DNA from: a virus
DNA: 64,000 bases
Reading direction: 5' to 3' (one strand)
Virus record (IMG/VR): IMGVR_UViG_3300012984_000001
Span: 1 to 64,000 of that record
Shown here one piece after another: positions 40,403 to 48,310 of this stretch (within the stretch, counting starts at the first letter, position 1; each line of letters starts with the position of its first letter). Below the pieces are notes generated by a model. That model saw nothing but the letters and a program-made list of their open reading frames with translations. It was not told the DNA's origin and searched no databases. Position numbers and translations under genes: made by a program.

Positions 40403-40409
40403 ATAATTT

Positions 40410-41511
40410 GTGACTTGCAACAATTTTTGTAATTATTTTTAATATTTATTCGATATTAAACGTTTGTTGTCGGATACGGAAACCAAAACCCAGCAAAACC
40501 ATGCATTCACGAAAACACGCATAAATGAATAAAAATCACTAAATAGAGAATCAAACATTATACATTGGTCCAAAATCAGTTTATAACGCGGACCAAACAA
40601 CCAAACTCTATACATATAAAGATGCTCATATATAGAAATAACCAGATAGATATACATATGATTGCAACAATTCCAGGAATCACCAATCAGAAACAACCAA
40701 AACACATCGAATTGAATAGATCACATATAAGACATTAAAACATAACCCGACAATAAAAACACCGCAACCAAAATAATCATTAACCCTGCGCCAAACAATC
40801 GCCCAAACTAAACAAGTAAGAAAGCTCAATTATATACTAAGAAACACAGAGGGAATTATGACCAATTTTCACACAACTATAAACCTATCGCATAACTAGG
40901 GTAATAGGTCAGTCTCTACTCGATACCAACGTAGTGTTGACACGGGATTACGTGAAATGAGAATCGTAATTTAGTGTTGATTCTGGAAATTAGTTTATAA
41001 ACTCGGAGTAATTAAGAGTATGAAATACGTAATTGATTGTAAATCAGTCATGTAATATTAGTTTATGCTAATCATGCTAAGATTAACTTTGAGTTGAATA
41101 GAGTTAGTTTTAGCCACAATTCTAGTTTAGTTTATGTATTGAACCCAATCAGAGCAAGGGAAGCCGATTTCAAACGATTCGGAAAAGCAAAACCAAAAAG
41201 AAGACCCGCCCCCTCGAGAAAAAGTGTTTTCGGTGGCGCGCCAGGCCCCGCCAGTCGAAGGGGAGTCTCCACGCCCTACTTGCCTAACTACTTTCTGGAG
41301 TACCTGTAAATGCTGAGGTACGTCGGAGTTTGGGTGGAATGTTCTGGGTTAGTTTTGGCGGGATTCAGTGGTTATTAATCCTCTGGAGGGCATTCTGTGT
41401 AGGTGTGGTAGTTTTTGTTGATTACAAGGCTTTATTTGACTTCGAACGGTTTTTGGCGTTTATATATTAGTAGTTTTTATAAGTGTTATATGAAATAATA
41501 TTATAAATATG
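40410..41511. other. Noncoding divergent region, candidate replication origin
   Basis: About 1.1 kb without a supported gene between the leftward and rightward blocks. Plus-strand composition switches from A/C-rich and G-poor (40440-40860) to G/T-rich (41280-41480), with a GC-rich patch at 41200-41280. Features: inverted repeat TTGGTCC/GGACCAA (40565-40596), direct repeat TAGTGTTGA at 40932 and 40972, ATTACG/CGTAAT inverted repeat (about 40947-40970), palindrome AGTTTATAAACT (40992-41003). Such a skew flip at a divergent start is typical of replication origins. Function inferred. Confidence 0.55.
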
Positions 41512-41542
41512 TTGTGAGATAATATTTAATGTATTACATTTG
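41512..41542 (+). promoter_or_regulatory. Promoter of the rightward early block
   Basis: TTG at 41512-41514 and TACATTTG at 41535-41542, 20 bases apart, fit the host consensus. The ATG of the first gene is 16 bases after the -7 box. Confidence 0.8.
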
Positions 41543-41557
41543 TTTAAAATTAATCAC

Positions 41558-41950
41558 ATGAAAGATAGTAAAAGGAGTAGATTATATATCTACGGGGAGA
41601 AAACGGAGGTTCTGACCATTCAGGTTCCGGGTTCTAAGAAAGAAGAAATCAGGGGCAAGTTTTATGAATTGTTGAAAGGGTATGAAAATCCAGCAAAGTT
41701 GTCATTAAACAATGAACCTTCGGATAAAAAAGTCATATCTGATATTGTCGAAGAGCAAAAAGATAATTCAGAGCAGTGTTTTGGGGTTGCTATTTCGGCT
41801 CTTCCTAAAGACAAGAAGCAGATTTCGGTCGGATTGTACTCTTCGGGAGGCAAATTTTACACCAATAAGATTGTTTCTAATCAATTGGTTATTTTAGAAT
41901 GGGGCGACTTGGACTCGGCTAAATTGTACTTAGACAACTTGAAAAAGTAG
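41558..41950 (+). CDS. Hypothetical protein, first rightward gene
   Basis: 130 residues from ATG 41558 (MKDSKRSRLYIYGEKTEVLT). Alternating strands and helices, C-terminal VILEWGDLDSAKLYLDNLKK. Directly behind an early promoter and a candidate origin, so an early regulatory role is plausible. No family recognised. Confidence 0.65.
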   Translation: MKDSKRSRLYIYGEKTEVLTIQVPGSKKEEIRGKFYELLKGYENPAKLSLNNEPSDKKVISDIVEEQKDNSEQCFGVAISALPKDKKQISVGLYSSGGKFYTNKIVSNQLVILEWGDLDSAKLYLDNLKK

Positions 41951-41952
41951 CC

Positions 41953-42576
41953 ATGGTCGGAATTTATAAAATAACAAATCCGATCGGTCAGATTTATATT
42001 GGCCAGAGCAAGGATATTGAAGCGAGGTTTATGCAACATAAAACCGGAGTCGCTTCAAAAAAGGATGATTTGCTTAAAAAATCATTTGTTACGTACGGAG
42101 TCGAAAGTCACATATTTGAAGCGATTAACTACTGTTATGAGGAAAATCTTTTGGAATACGAAAGGTATTGGCAGGAAAGATACGATGCTATCGGGCCGAA
42201 TGGGCTAAATATGGAACTCACAAAAACTGATGATAAGCCTAGAGTGCTTAGGAATAAACATGTCATGGAGGGCAAAATGTGGACTTCCGGTTCGAAAATC
42301 ACGCCTTTGCAGGTTTTGGCTATTCGAAGACTCAACAGAATGAATCCAAATTTTAAGAAAAGCAAAGTTGCAAAGAAGTTAGGAGTTGCACATTCGGCTA
42401 TATCATTTATTGTGAACAACAAAACTTGGATAGATTTACAGCTTAATAAACCAATTGATATTGAAAAATACGGAAATATATGGGCTAAAAAACCAAAAAC
42501 GTGCGACCATGACTATTCGTACACTGGTTTTTCTTTTAAATGTAAAAAATGTAATGACTATTTTTATTCTTATTAA
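41953..42576 (+). CDS. GIY-YIG homing endonuclease
   Basis: 207 residues. GIYKITNPIGQIYIGQS is the GIY-YIG motif (residues 3-19), followed by the conserved Arg (IEARFMQH) and Glu (LLEYERYW). The middle part has a helix-turn-helix-like repeat (SKVAKKLGVAHSAISFIVNN) and a C-terminal zinc-binding tail CDHDYSYTGFSFKCKKCND. A free-standing homing nuclease. Confidence 0.85.
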   Translation: MVGIYKITNPIGQIYIGQSKDIEARFMQHKTGVASKKDDLLKKSFVTYGVESHIFEAINYCYEENLLEYERYWQERYDAIGPNGLNMELTKTDDKPRVLRNKHVMEGKMWTSGSKITPLQVLAIRRLNRMNPNFKKSKVAKKLGVAHSAISFIVNNKTWIDLQLNKPIDIEKYGNIWAKKPKTCDHDYSYTGFSFKCKKCNDYFYSY

Positions 42577-42632
42577 CCCCTAAAAACTAAAAAAAATGAC
42601 AAAACAAAATAGTAACAATAAAAAATTAGGTT

Positions 42633-42770
42633 ATGGAATGTAATCATATATTAAAAACACTTTATCAATATAGAAATCCGGAAGGTAAATTGTGCCAAAC
42701 TACGAAATGTATTGTTTGCGGATTAATAAGAACTGAAAGGTATATTCTAACACCAAGACTGCATGTATAA
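42633..42770 (+). CDS. Small zinc-finger-like protein (45 aa)
   Basis: ATG 42633, TAA at 42768-42770. CNH near the N-terminus and CQTTKCIVCG give a possible CxH...C-x4-C-x2-C zinc site. Small Cys-rich phage peptide; function unknown. Confidence 0.5.
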   Translation: MECNHILKTLYQYRNPEGKLCQTTKCIVCGLIRTERYILTPRLHV

Positions 42771-42826
42771 CCAAAAACCACGAGATTATCGCAATATCTC
42801 ACATTATTAACTAAAAACTAAAAGGG

Positions 42827-43054
42827 ATGAAAACGTATAAAAAAGGAGATAAAATTGTAATGAACTTTCATTGTGCAGGAGTTGTAAGTCAAGAAACTTT
42901 AAAAGTTATAAAGTTTGAAAATGATGTGATTTATACTAATGAAACTTTTGATAATGAAACAGGAGAAGAAAATCGTAAATTTTGTTCTAAAACTGGGAAA
43001 TGCTTAAACGATAGCAATTATTTTGGGGCATGGAGAACTATAGACATAAACTAA
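42827..43054 (+). CDS. Hypothetical small protein
   Basis: 75 residues, SH3-like opening MKTYKKGDKIVMNFHCAGVV, then TLKVIKFENDVIYTNETFDN. Not recognised. Confidence 0.6.
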   Translation: MKTYKKGDKIVMNFHCAGVVSQETLKVIKFENDVIYTNETFDNETGEENRKFCSKTGKCLNDSNYFGAWRTIDIN

Positions 43055-43071
43055 CCCTTAAACCACATAAC

Positions 43072-43464
43072 ATGACTAAACAAGAAAAAATAAAAGAGGC
43101 TTATGGTGAATATTACGAACACTTCAAACCGTATTTACAAGAAAATGGCGAATTAGCATTAAGTAATATTGATTCTGAATTATGGGAAATTGTCGACGAA
43201 TTAGATTTTGTAAGTTTTAGAAATGGATACAGTACTTTGAAATCCTTACAAGGCATAGAAGACAACAACGGTTGGATTAAAATTGAAAGTGAAGAGGATT
43301 TGCCTAAAAATGTCATAGATTGCTGGTTTAAAACTGATTCAGATTATATACTTTTAGGCTATTTTTCTACACGTAATTTTTTTGTAAATGATGGTAATGA
43401 TGTAGAATTAAGATTTGTAACCCACTACCAACCAATAGAAAAACCACAACCGCCGATTTACTAA
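43072..43464 (+). CDS. DUF551-like protein
   Basis: 130 residues from ATG 43072. The C-terminal half GWIKIESEEDLPKN ... CWFKTDSDYILLGYF ... FVTHYQPIEKPQPPIY matches the DUF551 pattern (W-I...LP ... THWxPLPxPP). Common accessory phage protein of unknown role. N-terminal helical part MTKQEKIKEAYGEYYEHF. Confidence 0.65.
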   Translation: MTKQEKIKEAYGEYYEHFKPYLQENGELALSNIDSELWEIVDELDFVSFRNGYSTLKSLQGIEDNNGWIKIESEEDLPKNVIDCWFKTDSDYILLGYFSTRNFFVNDGNDVELRFVTHYQPIEKPQPPIY

Positions 43465-43554
43465 CCAACTTGTAAGGAATACTTGCAAGTTAAAAAAAAT
43501 GAAAAAATAAAGGATAACCTGCACTGTATGGTGTTTATTAAATAACTGAAAATT

Positions 43555-43710
43555 ATGAGTAAAGAAATCGGGAATTTCTGGGAATGCAATAAGGAAATAG
43601 AAGTAAATATATGCTGTAATCAATATGATTGTGGCTGTCAAGGATTGCCAACAGAGCCACCATTTTGCAGTAACGAATGTTATGAAAAGTGGATGAGCGA
43701 AAGAGTTTAA
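43555..43710 (+). CDS. Small cysteine-rich protein (51 aa)
   Basis: ATG 43555, TAA at 43708-43710. Seven cysteines including CCNQYDCGCQ and CSNEC, suggesting bound zinc. No known family. Confidence 0.45.
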   Translation: MSKEIGNFWECNKEIEVNICCNQYDCGCQGLPTEPPFCSNECYEKWMSERV

Positions 43711-43740
43711 AATAACATATTAATATAATTAAAACAAAAT

Positions 43741-43821
43741 ATGAAAACACTATTCAAACTAATTCAAAACTTCTTTTACGGAACCAAAAGCAATATTGCT
43801 CCTAAAGAAACTAAATGGTAG
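43741..43821 (+). CDS. Very small protein (26 aa)
   Basis: ATG 43741, TAG at 43819-43821, opening MKTLFKLIQNFFYGTKSN. Fits the tight gene spacing and the next ATG follows after two bases. Support is only from spacing and start context. Confidence 0.35.
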   Translation: MKTLFKLIQNFFYGTKSNIAPKETKW

Positions 43822-43823
43822 AA

Positions 43824-43952
43824 ATGACTGTTATTCTCCGTTTTTGGCGCGACATGCCGAAAGAGGAAAAGCAAGAAATGAAAACAAAGTACGAAATCCG
43901 AACCATAACGTATTCGGATATACAGTTAATTTATAAATCAGAGAAAAAATGA
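43824..43952 (+). CDS. Small basic protein (42 aa)
   Basis: ATG 43824, TGA at 43950-43952, overlapping the next ATG (ATGA). Opening MTVILRFWRDMPKEEKQEMK. Unknown function. Confidence 0.45.
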   Translation: MTVILRFWRDMPKEEKQEMKTKYEIRTITYSDIQLIYKSEKK

Positions 43953-44068
43953 GAGATTTTTTAAATGCAATGCACGACTATCCAGACGAAAGTGCGACTA
44001 TTCTAGCCACATTTGTAGTTGTAGTTTGGCTGATTATAATGTATAAATTATATAACGACAAACTATGA
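43949..44068 (+). CDS. Small membrane peptide (39 aa)
   Basis: ATG 43949 overlapping the previous stop, TGA at 44066-44068 overlapping the next ATG. Single transmembrane helix ATILATFVVVVWLIIMY. The chain of ATGA overlaps supports it as a real gene. Confidence 0.5.
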   Translation: MRDFLNAMHDYPDESATILATFVVVVWLIIMYKLYNDKL

Positions 44069-44277
44069 AATCAAAGCAATCACCATTAGCCAGAATAAAC
44101 AGAGTTATGACTTTCTACAAAAATCGTGGAATAAACTCGGAACGCGTAAATAAGGTTTACAGAAACATACTTTCAACCAAAACAATAGTTGATACTCCAA
44201 AGGGAAAATGCTGGTTTGACGTAAAATCATGGCAGAACGAAAAAAAATTTATGGATGAAAAAATGAATGGAAAATAA
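44065..44277 (+). CDS. Hypothetical small basic protein
   Basis: 70 residues, basic and helical (RINRVMTFYKNRGINSERVN). Starts in ATGA overlap. Three bases before the methyltransferase gene, so probably co-expressed with it. Confidence 0.55.
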   Translation: MKSKQSPLARINRVMTFYKNRGINSERVNKVYRNILSTKTIVDTPKGKCWFDVKSWQNEKKFMDEKMNGK

Positions 44278-44280
44278 ATT

Positions 44281-45849
44281 ATGAAATTAAAAGTAGGAAC
44301 AGATTTTTCAGGAGTCGGAAGCTTTGACCAAGCTCTTCAAAGGATAGGGGTTGATTATGAAACAGTTTTCGCGTGCGACATGGACAAATACGCAAGACAT
44401 ACATATCTCCTAAACTTTGGAACTGATGCCGACATGGAACTTCTGAAAACCAAAGAAGTAAAAAAGATTGATGATATTTACTACCGCGGACTCGTGAACA
44501 CAAAACTAAAACCTCCGACAGAAGAAGAATGGCAGTTTGTGAAGGATAATGAGGAGAGAGTGGCACGCTTATTCAGTTTTTACTATCCGTGGAATGTGTA
44601 CAGCAGAGTTATTCCGGAGGAAAGTTTGGATGTTTCTGTACACACATGCCCATGCCAGGCGTTTTCGCTGGCCGGCAAAAGAAAAGGAGAAGAAGACAGA
44701 AGAGGAATCCTATTTTACAATTCACACGAGTTCATAGCCAAAAACTTGCCAAAATCCTTCATATTCGAGAATGTAAAAGGACTTTTGAGTGATGATAAAG
44801 GAAAAACTTTCGGAAGATGGATTGATTTGCTTGGTGGAAAATCAGTGAATGGACAGCCAGTTTTGATGCCTCACGTAGAATCTGTTCCGTATCATATTTA
44901 TTACAAAGTATTGAATGCAAAGGAACACGGTGTTCCTCAAAATCGTGAAAGAATTTTTATTATTGGAATCCGTGATGATGAAGATGATATTTTTAGTTTC
45001 CCAAATCCTATTCCACTAGAAAAACGTTTAAAAGATGTTTTGGAAAAACCGGAAGATTTTGAAAGTTTTGAGGTCTATAGCGAATACATGGAAAAGTATT
45101 TTTTAAGTGAAAATATGATAGAATGTTTGTTAGCAACAAACATAAAACACGAAGCAAAAGGAAACGGGTTTAAATTTGAATGTAAAAGTTTTAATGATAT
45201 TGCAAATTCAGTAACAACGAAAGCAGGGCAAAGAGGAACAGACAATTTTATTTCAGAAGAAATAATACAACTAAATGACCCTATTCATTCAAACGATAGA
45301 GTTTATTCAGAAGAAGGAATTTCGCCAACGCTAAACACAATGCAGGGAGGCAATCGACAGCCTTTTGTTCAAGTTTCAGATGAATACAAAATACTTGGAT
45401 ATACCCGAGATTCAAAAGGAAAAGTTGTTTCAAGACATGAAAAAGAGTTTGCAGGAACTATAACTACATCTTCTGGGGGTGGAGGAAGTACGGACCAATT
45501 CATAGTAATAAATTCAAACACTAAAAAAGGTTTTGAAACTGCAGAAGAAGAAGAAGAAGATTCTATAAACTTTTCAGTTCCGACCTCAAAAACAAGACGT
45601 GGCCGAGTAGGAAAACAAGTTTCGCAGACTTTAGATACTCAATGCAATCAAGGCATTTATACGAGAAAAAGAATCCGTCGATTAACAGAAAGAGAGTGCT
45701 TCAATCTTATGGACTTCAACAAAGATATTCCAGGTGTTCCAGATTTCAAATGGGAAGTTTCTTCAACTCAGGCTTACAAACAAGCTGGTAATTCTGTAGT
45801 AGTGAAGCATTTCGTCGATTTAATAGAAAATTTAGGTCTTAAAAAGTAA
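44281..45849 (+). CDS. DNA cytosine-C5 methyltransferase
   Basis: 522 residues. Motif I DFSGVGSFDQAL (8-19), motif IV CPCQAFSLAGKR with catalytic C125, motif VI ENV at 163-165, motif VIII-like AKEHGVPQNRERIFIIG, and motif X near the C-terminus (QAGNSVVVKHF). All key elements are present. The target-recognition region (about 235-460) is unusually long. Likely protects phage DNA from restriction. Confidence 0.92.
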   Translation: MKLKVGTDFSGVGSFDQALQRIGVDYETVFACDMDKYARHTYLLNFGTDADMELLKTKEVKKIDDIYYRGLVNTKLKPPTEEEWQFVKDNEERVARLFSFYYPWNVYSRVIPEESLDVSVHTCPCQAFSLAGKRKGEEDRRGILFYNSHEFIAKNLPKSFIFENVKGLLSDDKGKTFGRWIDLLGGKSVNGQPVLMPHVESVPYHIYYKVLNAKEHGVPQNRERIFIIGIRDDEDDIFSFPNPIPLEKRLKDVLEKPEDFESFEVYSEYMEKYFLSENMIECLLATNIKHEAKGNGFKFECKSFNDIANSVTTKAGQRGTDNFISEEIIQLNDPIHSNDRVYSEEGISPTLNTMQGGNRQPFVQVSDEYKILGYTRDSKGKVVSRHEKEFAGTITTSSGGGGSTDQFIVINSNTKKGFETAEEEEEDSINFSVPTSKTRRGRVGKQVSQTLDTQCNQGIYTRKRIRRLTERECFNLMDFNKDIPGVPDFKWEVSSTQAYKQAGNSVVVKHFVDLIENLGLKK

Positions 45850-45852
45850 AAT

Positions 45853-46119
45853 ATGAACAGAGATAAAGTAGCATTCCATGAATGGAGAGCGTTCAAAAAG
45901 CATTTCGGAATAAAAAATTCTGATATTGCCTTGGTTTTAGGCATTGACCGAAAGTCGGTCCAAAATGCAACAGCTCCATCATTTAAAGGTCATTTTCCTG
46001 CATGGGCTAAACTCGCTATTTGGGTTTGGAAGAAAACATCGGATAGTGAAACTCTGCTAAAAGCCGAAATAGTAAAATTAAAACAACAAATTAGTCAATA
46101 TGATAGTAAAAACAATTAA
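45853..46119 (+). CDS. Helix-turn-helix regulator-like protein
   Basis: 88 residues. FGIKNSDIALVLGIDRKSVQN is a helix-turn-helix; the C-terminus is a short coiled coil (LLKAEIVKLKQQISQYD). Directly behind the methyltransferase, like C-proteins of restriction-modification systems, and could regulate it. Confidence 0.6.
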   Translation: MNRDKVAFHEWRAFKKHFGIKNSDIALVLGIDRKSVQNATAPSFKGHFPAWAKLAIWVWKKTSDSETLLKAEIVKLKQQISQYDSKNN

Positions 46120-46426
46120 AATTCCGATTTATTGTGGAGAACTAACAATAATTCTCGATAAAGATTTAAAATATGTCGAGAAAAAATACAAAACTACTTC
46201 ATTGGAAAATTTTGGAGCAGTTACTTTAAAAGATAAGTCTAAATATAGACATTATGTTGTGGCTTTTTCAGACAGAAATCACTTAAGTAATATTGCACAC
46301 GAAATAGTACACATTAAAAATCATATTTTCTTGGATTGTGCAATGGAATTAGACAGATATAATGATGAACCAGAAGCTTATTTAACAGGATGGTTATTCG
46401 ATCAAATACATAATGTAATAAAATAA
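46100..46426 (+). CDS. Zincin-like metalloprotease
   Basis: 108 residues. HEIVHIKNH at residues 67-75 is an HExxH zinc motif with a downstream DEPEAYLTGWL supplying the third ligand. Resembles the small M78/ImmA-like zincins of phages and mobile elements. Substrate unknown. Confidence 0.7.
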   Translation: MIVKTIKIPIYCGELTIILDKDLKYVEKKYKTTSLENFGAVTLKDKSKYRHYVVAFSDRNHLSNIAHEIVHIKNHIFLDCAMELDRYNDEPEAYLTGWLFDQIHNVIK

Positions 46427-46456
46427 TTTACAATTTACTTGCATAATTAAATATTA

Positions 46457-46469
46457 TGACGTAATATTG
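46457..46469 (+). promoter_or_regulatory. ACGTAATATTG motif upstream of structured RNA region
   Basis: TGACGTAATATTG here is identical over 13 bases to the complement of 40390-40402 and shares ACGTAATAT with the complement of 26101-26113. At 26.1 kb it sits directly after a -7 box, so it may mark the transcription start of noncoding RNAs. Confidence 0.5.
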
Positions 46470-46489
46470 TCTTATTAATACTTGTCAAA

Positions 46490-46895
46490 ATAATAACAGC
46501 AACAAAGACGGTGAAATCCCGCATACAGTGATCGGCATAATGCTGTGCAAAAGTAAATTGTCGTGAGTAATTCCAAGATTACGATGTTTGTTTTTGAATC
46601 GGAGCGTAAAGAACATAGGAACCACTCCCGATTGCAACTTGGAAATGCAGAAGTATTGATGTTAGATTTGTGGCTGAGCGATTGAAAGCAGTTGCGGGAA
46701 ACGTGACGGGAAGTAGCTACCCCGAGGGTTCGAATCCCTCCAAATCTTCGAGGTTATGTTTAGATGTTGTTAACGAGCCTTACAATTCGTAGTCCAACAT
46801 AGTAGTTTAAAGCGGTCATCTACTTAAAATAATGACGAAAGTGTGAGTTAAGGCGTTCCTCATAGTGTAAAGTACTTATCAGCCAAATCTTTACA
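46490..46895 (+). ncRNA. Candidate structured noncoding RNA region
   Basis: Gene-free stretch with many short stems: AATCGG...CCGATT with a further AG/CT (46597-46634), GTAAT/ATTAC near 46570, GATGTTG..CAACAT with inner ACGA/TCGT near 46763-46800, GTAG/CTAC near 46803-46824, TGTGAG/CTCATA near 46843-46866. It encloses a tRNA-like element and is followed by a tRNA and a tmRNA. Such an RNA-rich neighbourhood recalls the large ornate RNAs of phages (GOLLD or ROOL type), but I cannot assign a family. Confidence 0.5.
46664..46748 (+). tRNA. tRNA-Ser-like element with abnormal anticodon loop, possibly a pseudo-tRNA
   Basis: Perfect 7-bp acceptor AGATTTG/CAAATCT, canonical D region TGGCTGAGCG, T-arm GAGGG/CCCTC with TTCGAAT, and a long variable arm (GGG...CCC), all class II. 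The best anticodon stem GTTGC/GTGAC gives loop GGGAAAC, lacking U33; sliding one base gives GGA (Ser) but breaks the stem. It may be a decoy, a decayed tRNA-Ser, or a domain of the surrounding RNA. Confidence 0.55.
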
Positions 46896-46899
46896 AAAC

Positions 46900-46972
46900 T
46901 TCCACATAGCTCAGTCGGTAGAGCAAATGACTCATAATCATTAGGTCACAGGTTCAATCCCTGTTGTGGAAA
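46900..46972 (+). tRNA. tRNA-Met(CAT), outside the arrays
   Basis: Perfect acceptor TTCCACA/TGTGGAA, A73, D-stem GCTC/GAGC with loop AGTCGGTA, anticodon stem ATGA/TCAT with loop CTCATAA, T-loop TTCAATC. Third CAT tRNA of the phage. It abuts the acceptor piece of the tmRNA, suggesting processing from one transcript. Confidence 0.92.
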
Positions 46973-46973
46973 C

Positions 46974-47275
46974 AATTAAGTTGTTAAGTTCTTTAATTTT
47001 TTGTTTGGACGGGAGTTCGACTCTCCCCGACTCCACGAATCGAGTCCGTGTAAAGTGTTCGATGGTTTGGCACACCGATATACAAAGTGCTATTTTTGGG
47101 GTCGCCTGGTTTTGACAGCAAAGCGAATTAGAAGAAATAGACTTAATTAAAAATAACTGCAAAAGTTATAAACCTTTTTGGAAACGAAGCAAAACTTGCT
47201 GCGTAATCAACGAAATTTGTGATAGCGAAAATATCACTAAACAGCCGGAGGAGATTACTTCAAATCCGGTTTAAT
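46974..47275 (+). ncRNA. ssrA: Circularly permuted (two-piece) tmRNA
   Basis: Acceptor piece first: T-arm GGGAG TTCGACT CTCCC (47011-47027), acceptor strand CGACTCC (47028-47034), A73 at 47035. After a 62-base intervening segment the coding piece starts at 47098: GGGGTCG pairs perfectly with CGACTCC, with G3:U70, the alanine identity pair, then CCTGGTTTTGACAG, the tmRNA D-loop signature. A hairpin at 47153-47169 precedes the tag frame GGA AAC GAA GCA AAA CTT GCT GCG TAA (47180-47206), tag GNEAKLAA. P2 pairing joins the pieces: ACTTAA, AAGAA, AATTA and CAAA of 47119-47146 match 46984-47007. Further stem 47219-47237 and CCGGA/TCCGG near 47245-47269. It rescues stalled ribosomes and tags the peptide for proteolysis. 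The outer ends are estimates. Confidence 0.88.
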
Positions 47276-47300
47276 TAAAAACAAAAAAACTACCAAAACT

Positions 47301-47501
47301 ATGAGTAAAACTTATTACAAATGTGAGGAATGCGGAAATAGTTTTCCGGAAGACAAATTAGTTATGACAGAAAAACTCGAACTAAACTGTTTGGAATGCA
47401 TTGAAGAAGCCAAAAAGGACAAACGAATTCGAAACATGACTCTTTTGATGTGTGCTATAATTGCGGGTGCTCTTTTTTGGTTAATCTATAAATTTGTTTG
47501 A
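47301..47501 (+). CDS. Small zinc-ribbon membrane protein
   Basis: 66 residues: CEECG near the N-terminus and CLEC form a CxxC...CxxC zinc ribbon; a C-terminal transmembrane helix follows (MTLLMCAIIAGALFWLIY). Begins 25 bases after the tmRNA. Function unknown. Confidence 0.6.
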   Translation: MSKTYYKCEECGNSFPEDKLVMTEKLELNCLECIEEAKKDKRIRNMTLLMCAIIAGALFWLIYKFV

Positions 47502-47505
47502 AATC

Positions 47506-47655
47506 ATGAAAAAACATAAAGAATATTTTTATGGAATCGGAATTTTCGCTCTCCATGTTTTATTTGGAATCGCTACAAAAGAAATTTGGATTTTCTCTAT
47601 AAGCGGATTTTCGTTGGCGGTTATCACTACTTATGTACTTTGTAAATTAAAATAA
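47506..47655 (+). CDS. Small membrane protein (49 aa)
   Basis: ATG 47506, TAA at 47653-47655 overlapping the next ATG (TAATG). Two hydrophobic segments (GIGIFALHVLFGIA and WIFSISGFSLAVITTYVL). Likely inner membrane. Confidence 0.55.
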   Translation: MKKHKEYFYGIGIFALHVLFGIATKEIWIFSISGFSLAVITTYVLCKLK

Positions 47656-47978
47656 TGGTAGAAAGACGAATAAGAAAAGACGGAACATTAGACTTTATTG
47701 TAAAAGCAAAAAATGGTCATATAGTTTTTTATGGTGAACACGCTTATACAGAAATAGCAAGAGAAAACGGAATAATGTCTATGAGAATTAGCTGTAAAAA
47801 GGATGAATCTTATGATATGAAAGAGTCAGATAATGGTAAACTATATTTCAATTTAAAAGCATATAATGGACATATTATAGGACACAGTCCAATGTATGAA
47901 AGCATTTCTGCAAGAGAAAATGGAGTTCAATCATTAAAAATAAATTCAGCTAATGATTTAAATTATTTTGAATATTAA
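47655..47978 (+). CDS. DUF1508/YegP-like tandem-repeat protein
   Basis: 107 residues made of two about 50-residue repeats: GTLDFIVKAKNGHIVFYGEH and GKLYFNLKAYNGHIIGHSPM, each ending in a REN-G segment. This is the YegP (DUF1508) pattern. Role unknown. Start overlaps the previous stop. Confidence 0.75.
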   Translation: MVERRIRKDGTLDFIVKAKNGHIVFYGEHAYTEIARENGIMSMRISCKKDESYDMKESDNGKLYFNLKAYNGHIIGHSPMYESISARENGVQSLKINSANDLNYFEY

Positions 47979-47994
47979 ATAAATATAAATATAT

Positions 47995-48300
47995 ATGATG
48001 CGTTTAGATATTATCGGACATTTGGGTGCCGATGCAGAAATAAAAGATTTTAGCAGTAATCAAGTAATAAACTTTACAGTTGCTGTTTCAGAAACTTTTA
48101 CTAGAAACAATGAAAAAGTAACCGAAACCACTTGGTTTGAATGCCAAAAATGGGGAAATAATACTCAGATTGCACAGCATTTGAAAAAAGGAGGCCAAGT
48201 TTACGTAACTGGAAAGCCAAATAATCGAAGTTATATTAATAATGAAGGAAATGCAGTTGTGGTAAATGGGATTAATGTAATGCAAATACAACTATTATAA
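47995..48300 (+). CDS. ssb: Single-stranded DNA-binding protein
   Basis: 101 residues. OB-fold pattern MRLDIIGHLGADAEIKDF ... VINFTVAVSE ... TTWFECQKWG ... LKKGGQVYVTGKP matches SSB. It lacks the acidic C-terminal tail of cellular SSBs, so interaction with host replication partners may differ. Start ATGATG at 47995. Confidence 0.85.
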   Translation: MMRLDIIGHLGADAEIKDFSSNQVINFTVAVSETFTRNNEKVTETTWFECQKWGNNTQIAQHLKKGGQVYVTGKPNNRSYINNEGNAVVVNGINVMQIQLL

Positions 48301-48310
48301 AATAATAAAA

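Noticed and set aside
41190-41290. GC-rich patch containing several rare-cutter-like sites, suggestive of vector contamination
   Set aside because: It is continuous with phage-like sequence on both sides and shows hairpins of its own. I have no evidence of an artificial junction.
41094-41309. 71-residue frame in the noncoding region
   Set aside because: No ATG start, Arg/Pro-rich product arising from the GC-rich patch, and no neighbouring genes in register. I treat it as noncoding.
47153-47206. Alternative tmRNA resume codon GCA at 47159, giving a longer tag
   Set aside because: That codon lies in the loop of the hairpin 47153-47169 that occupies the pseudoknot-1 position; GGA at 47180 has the usual spacing after it.
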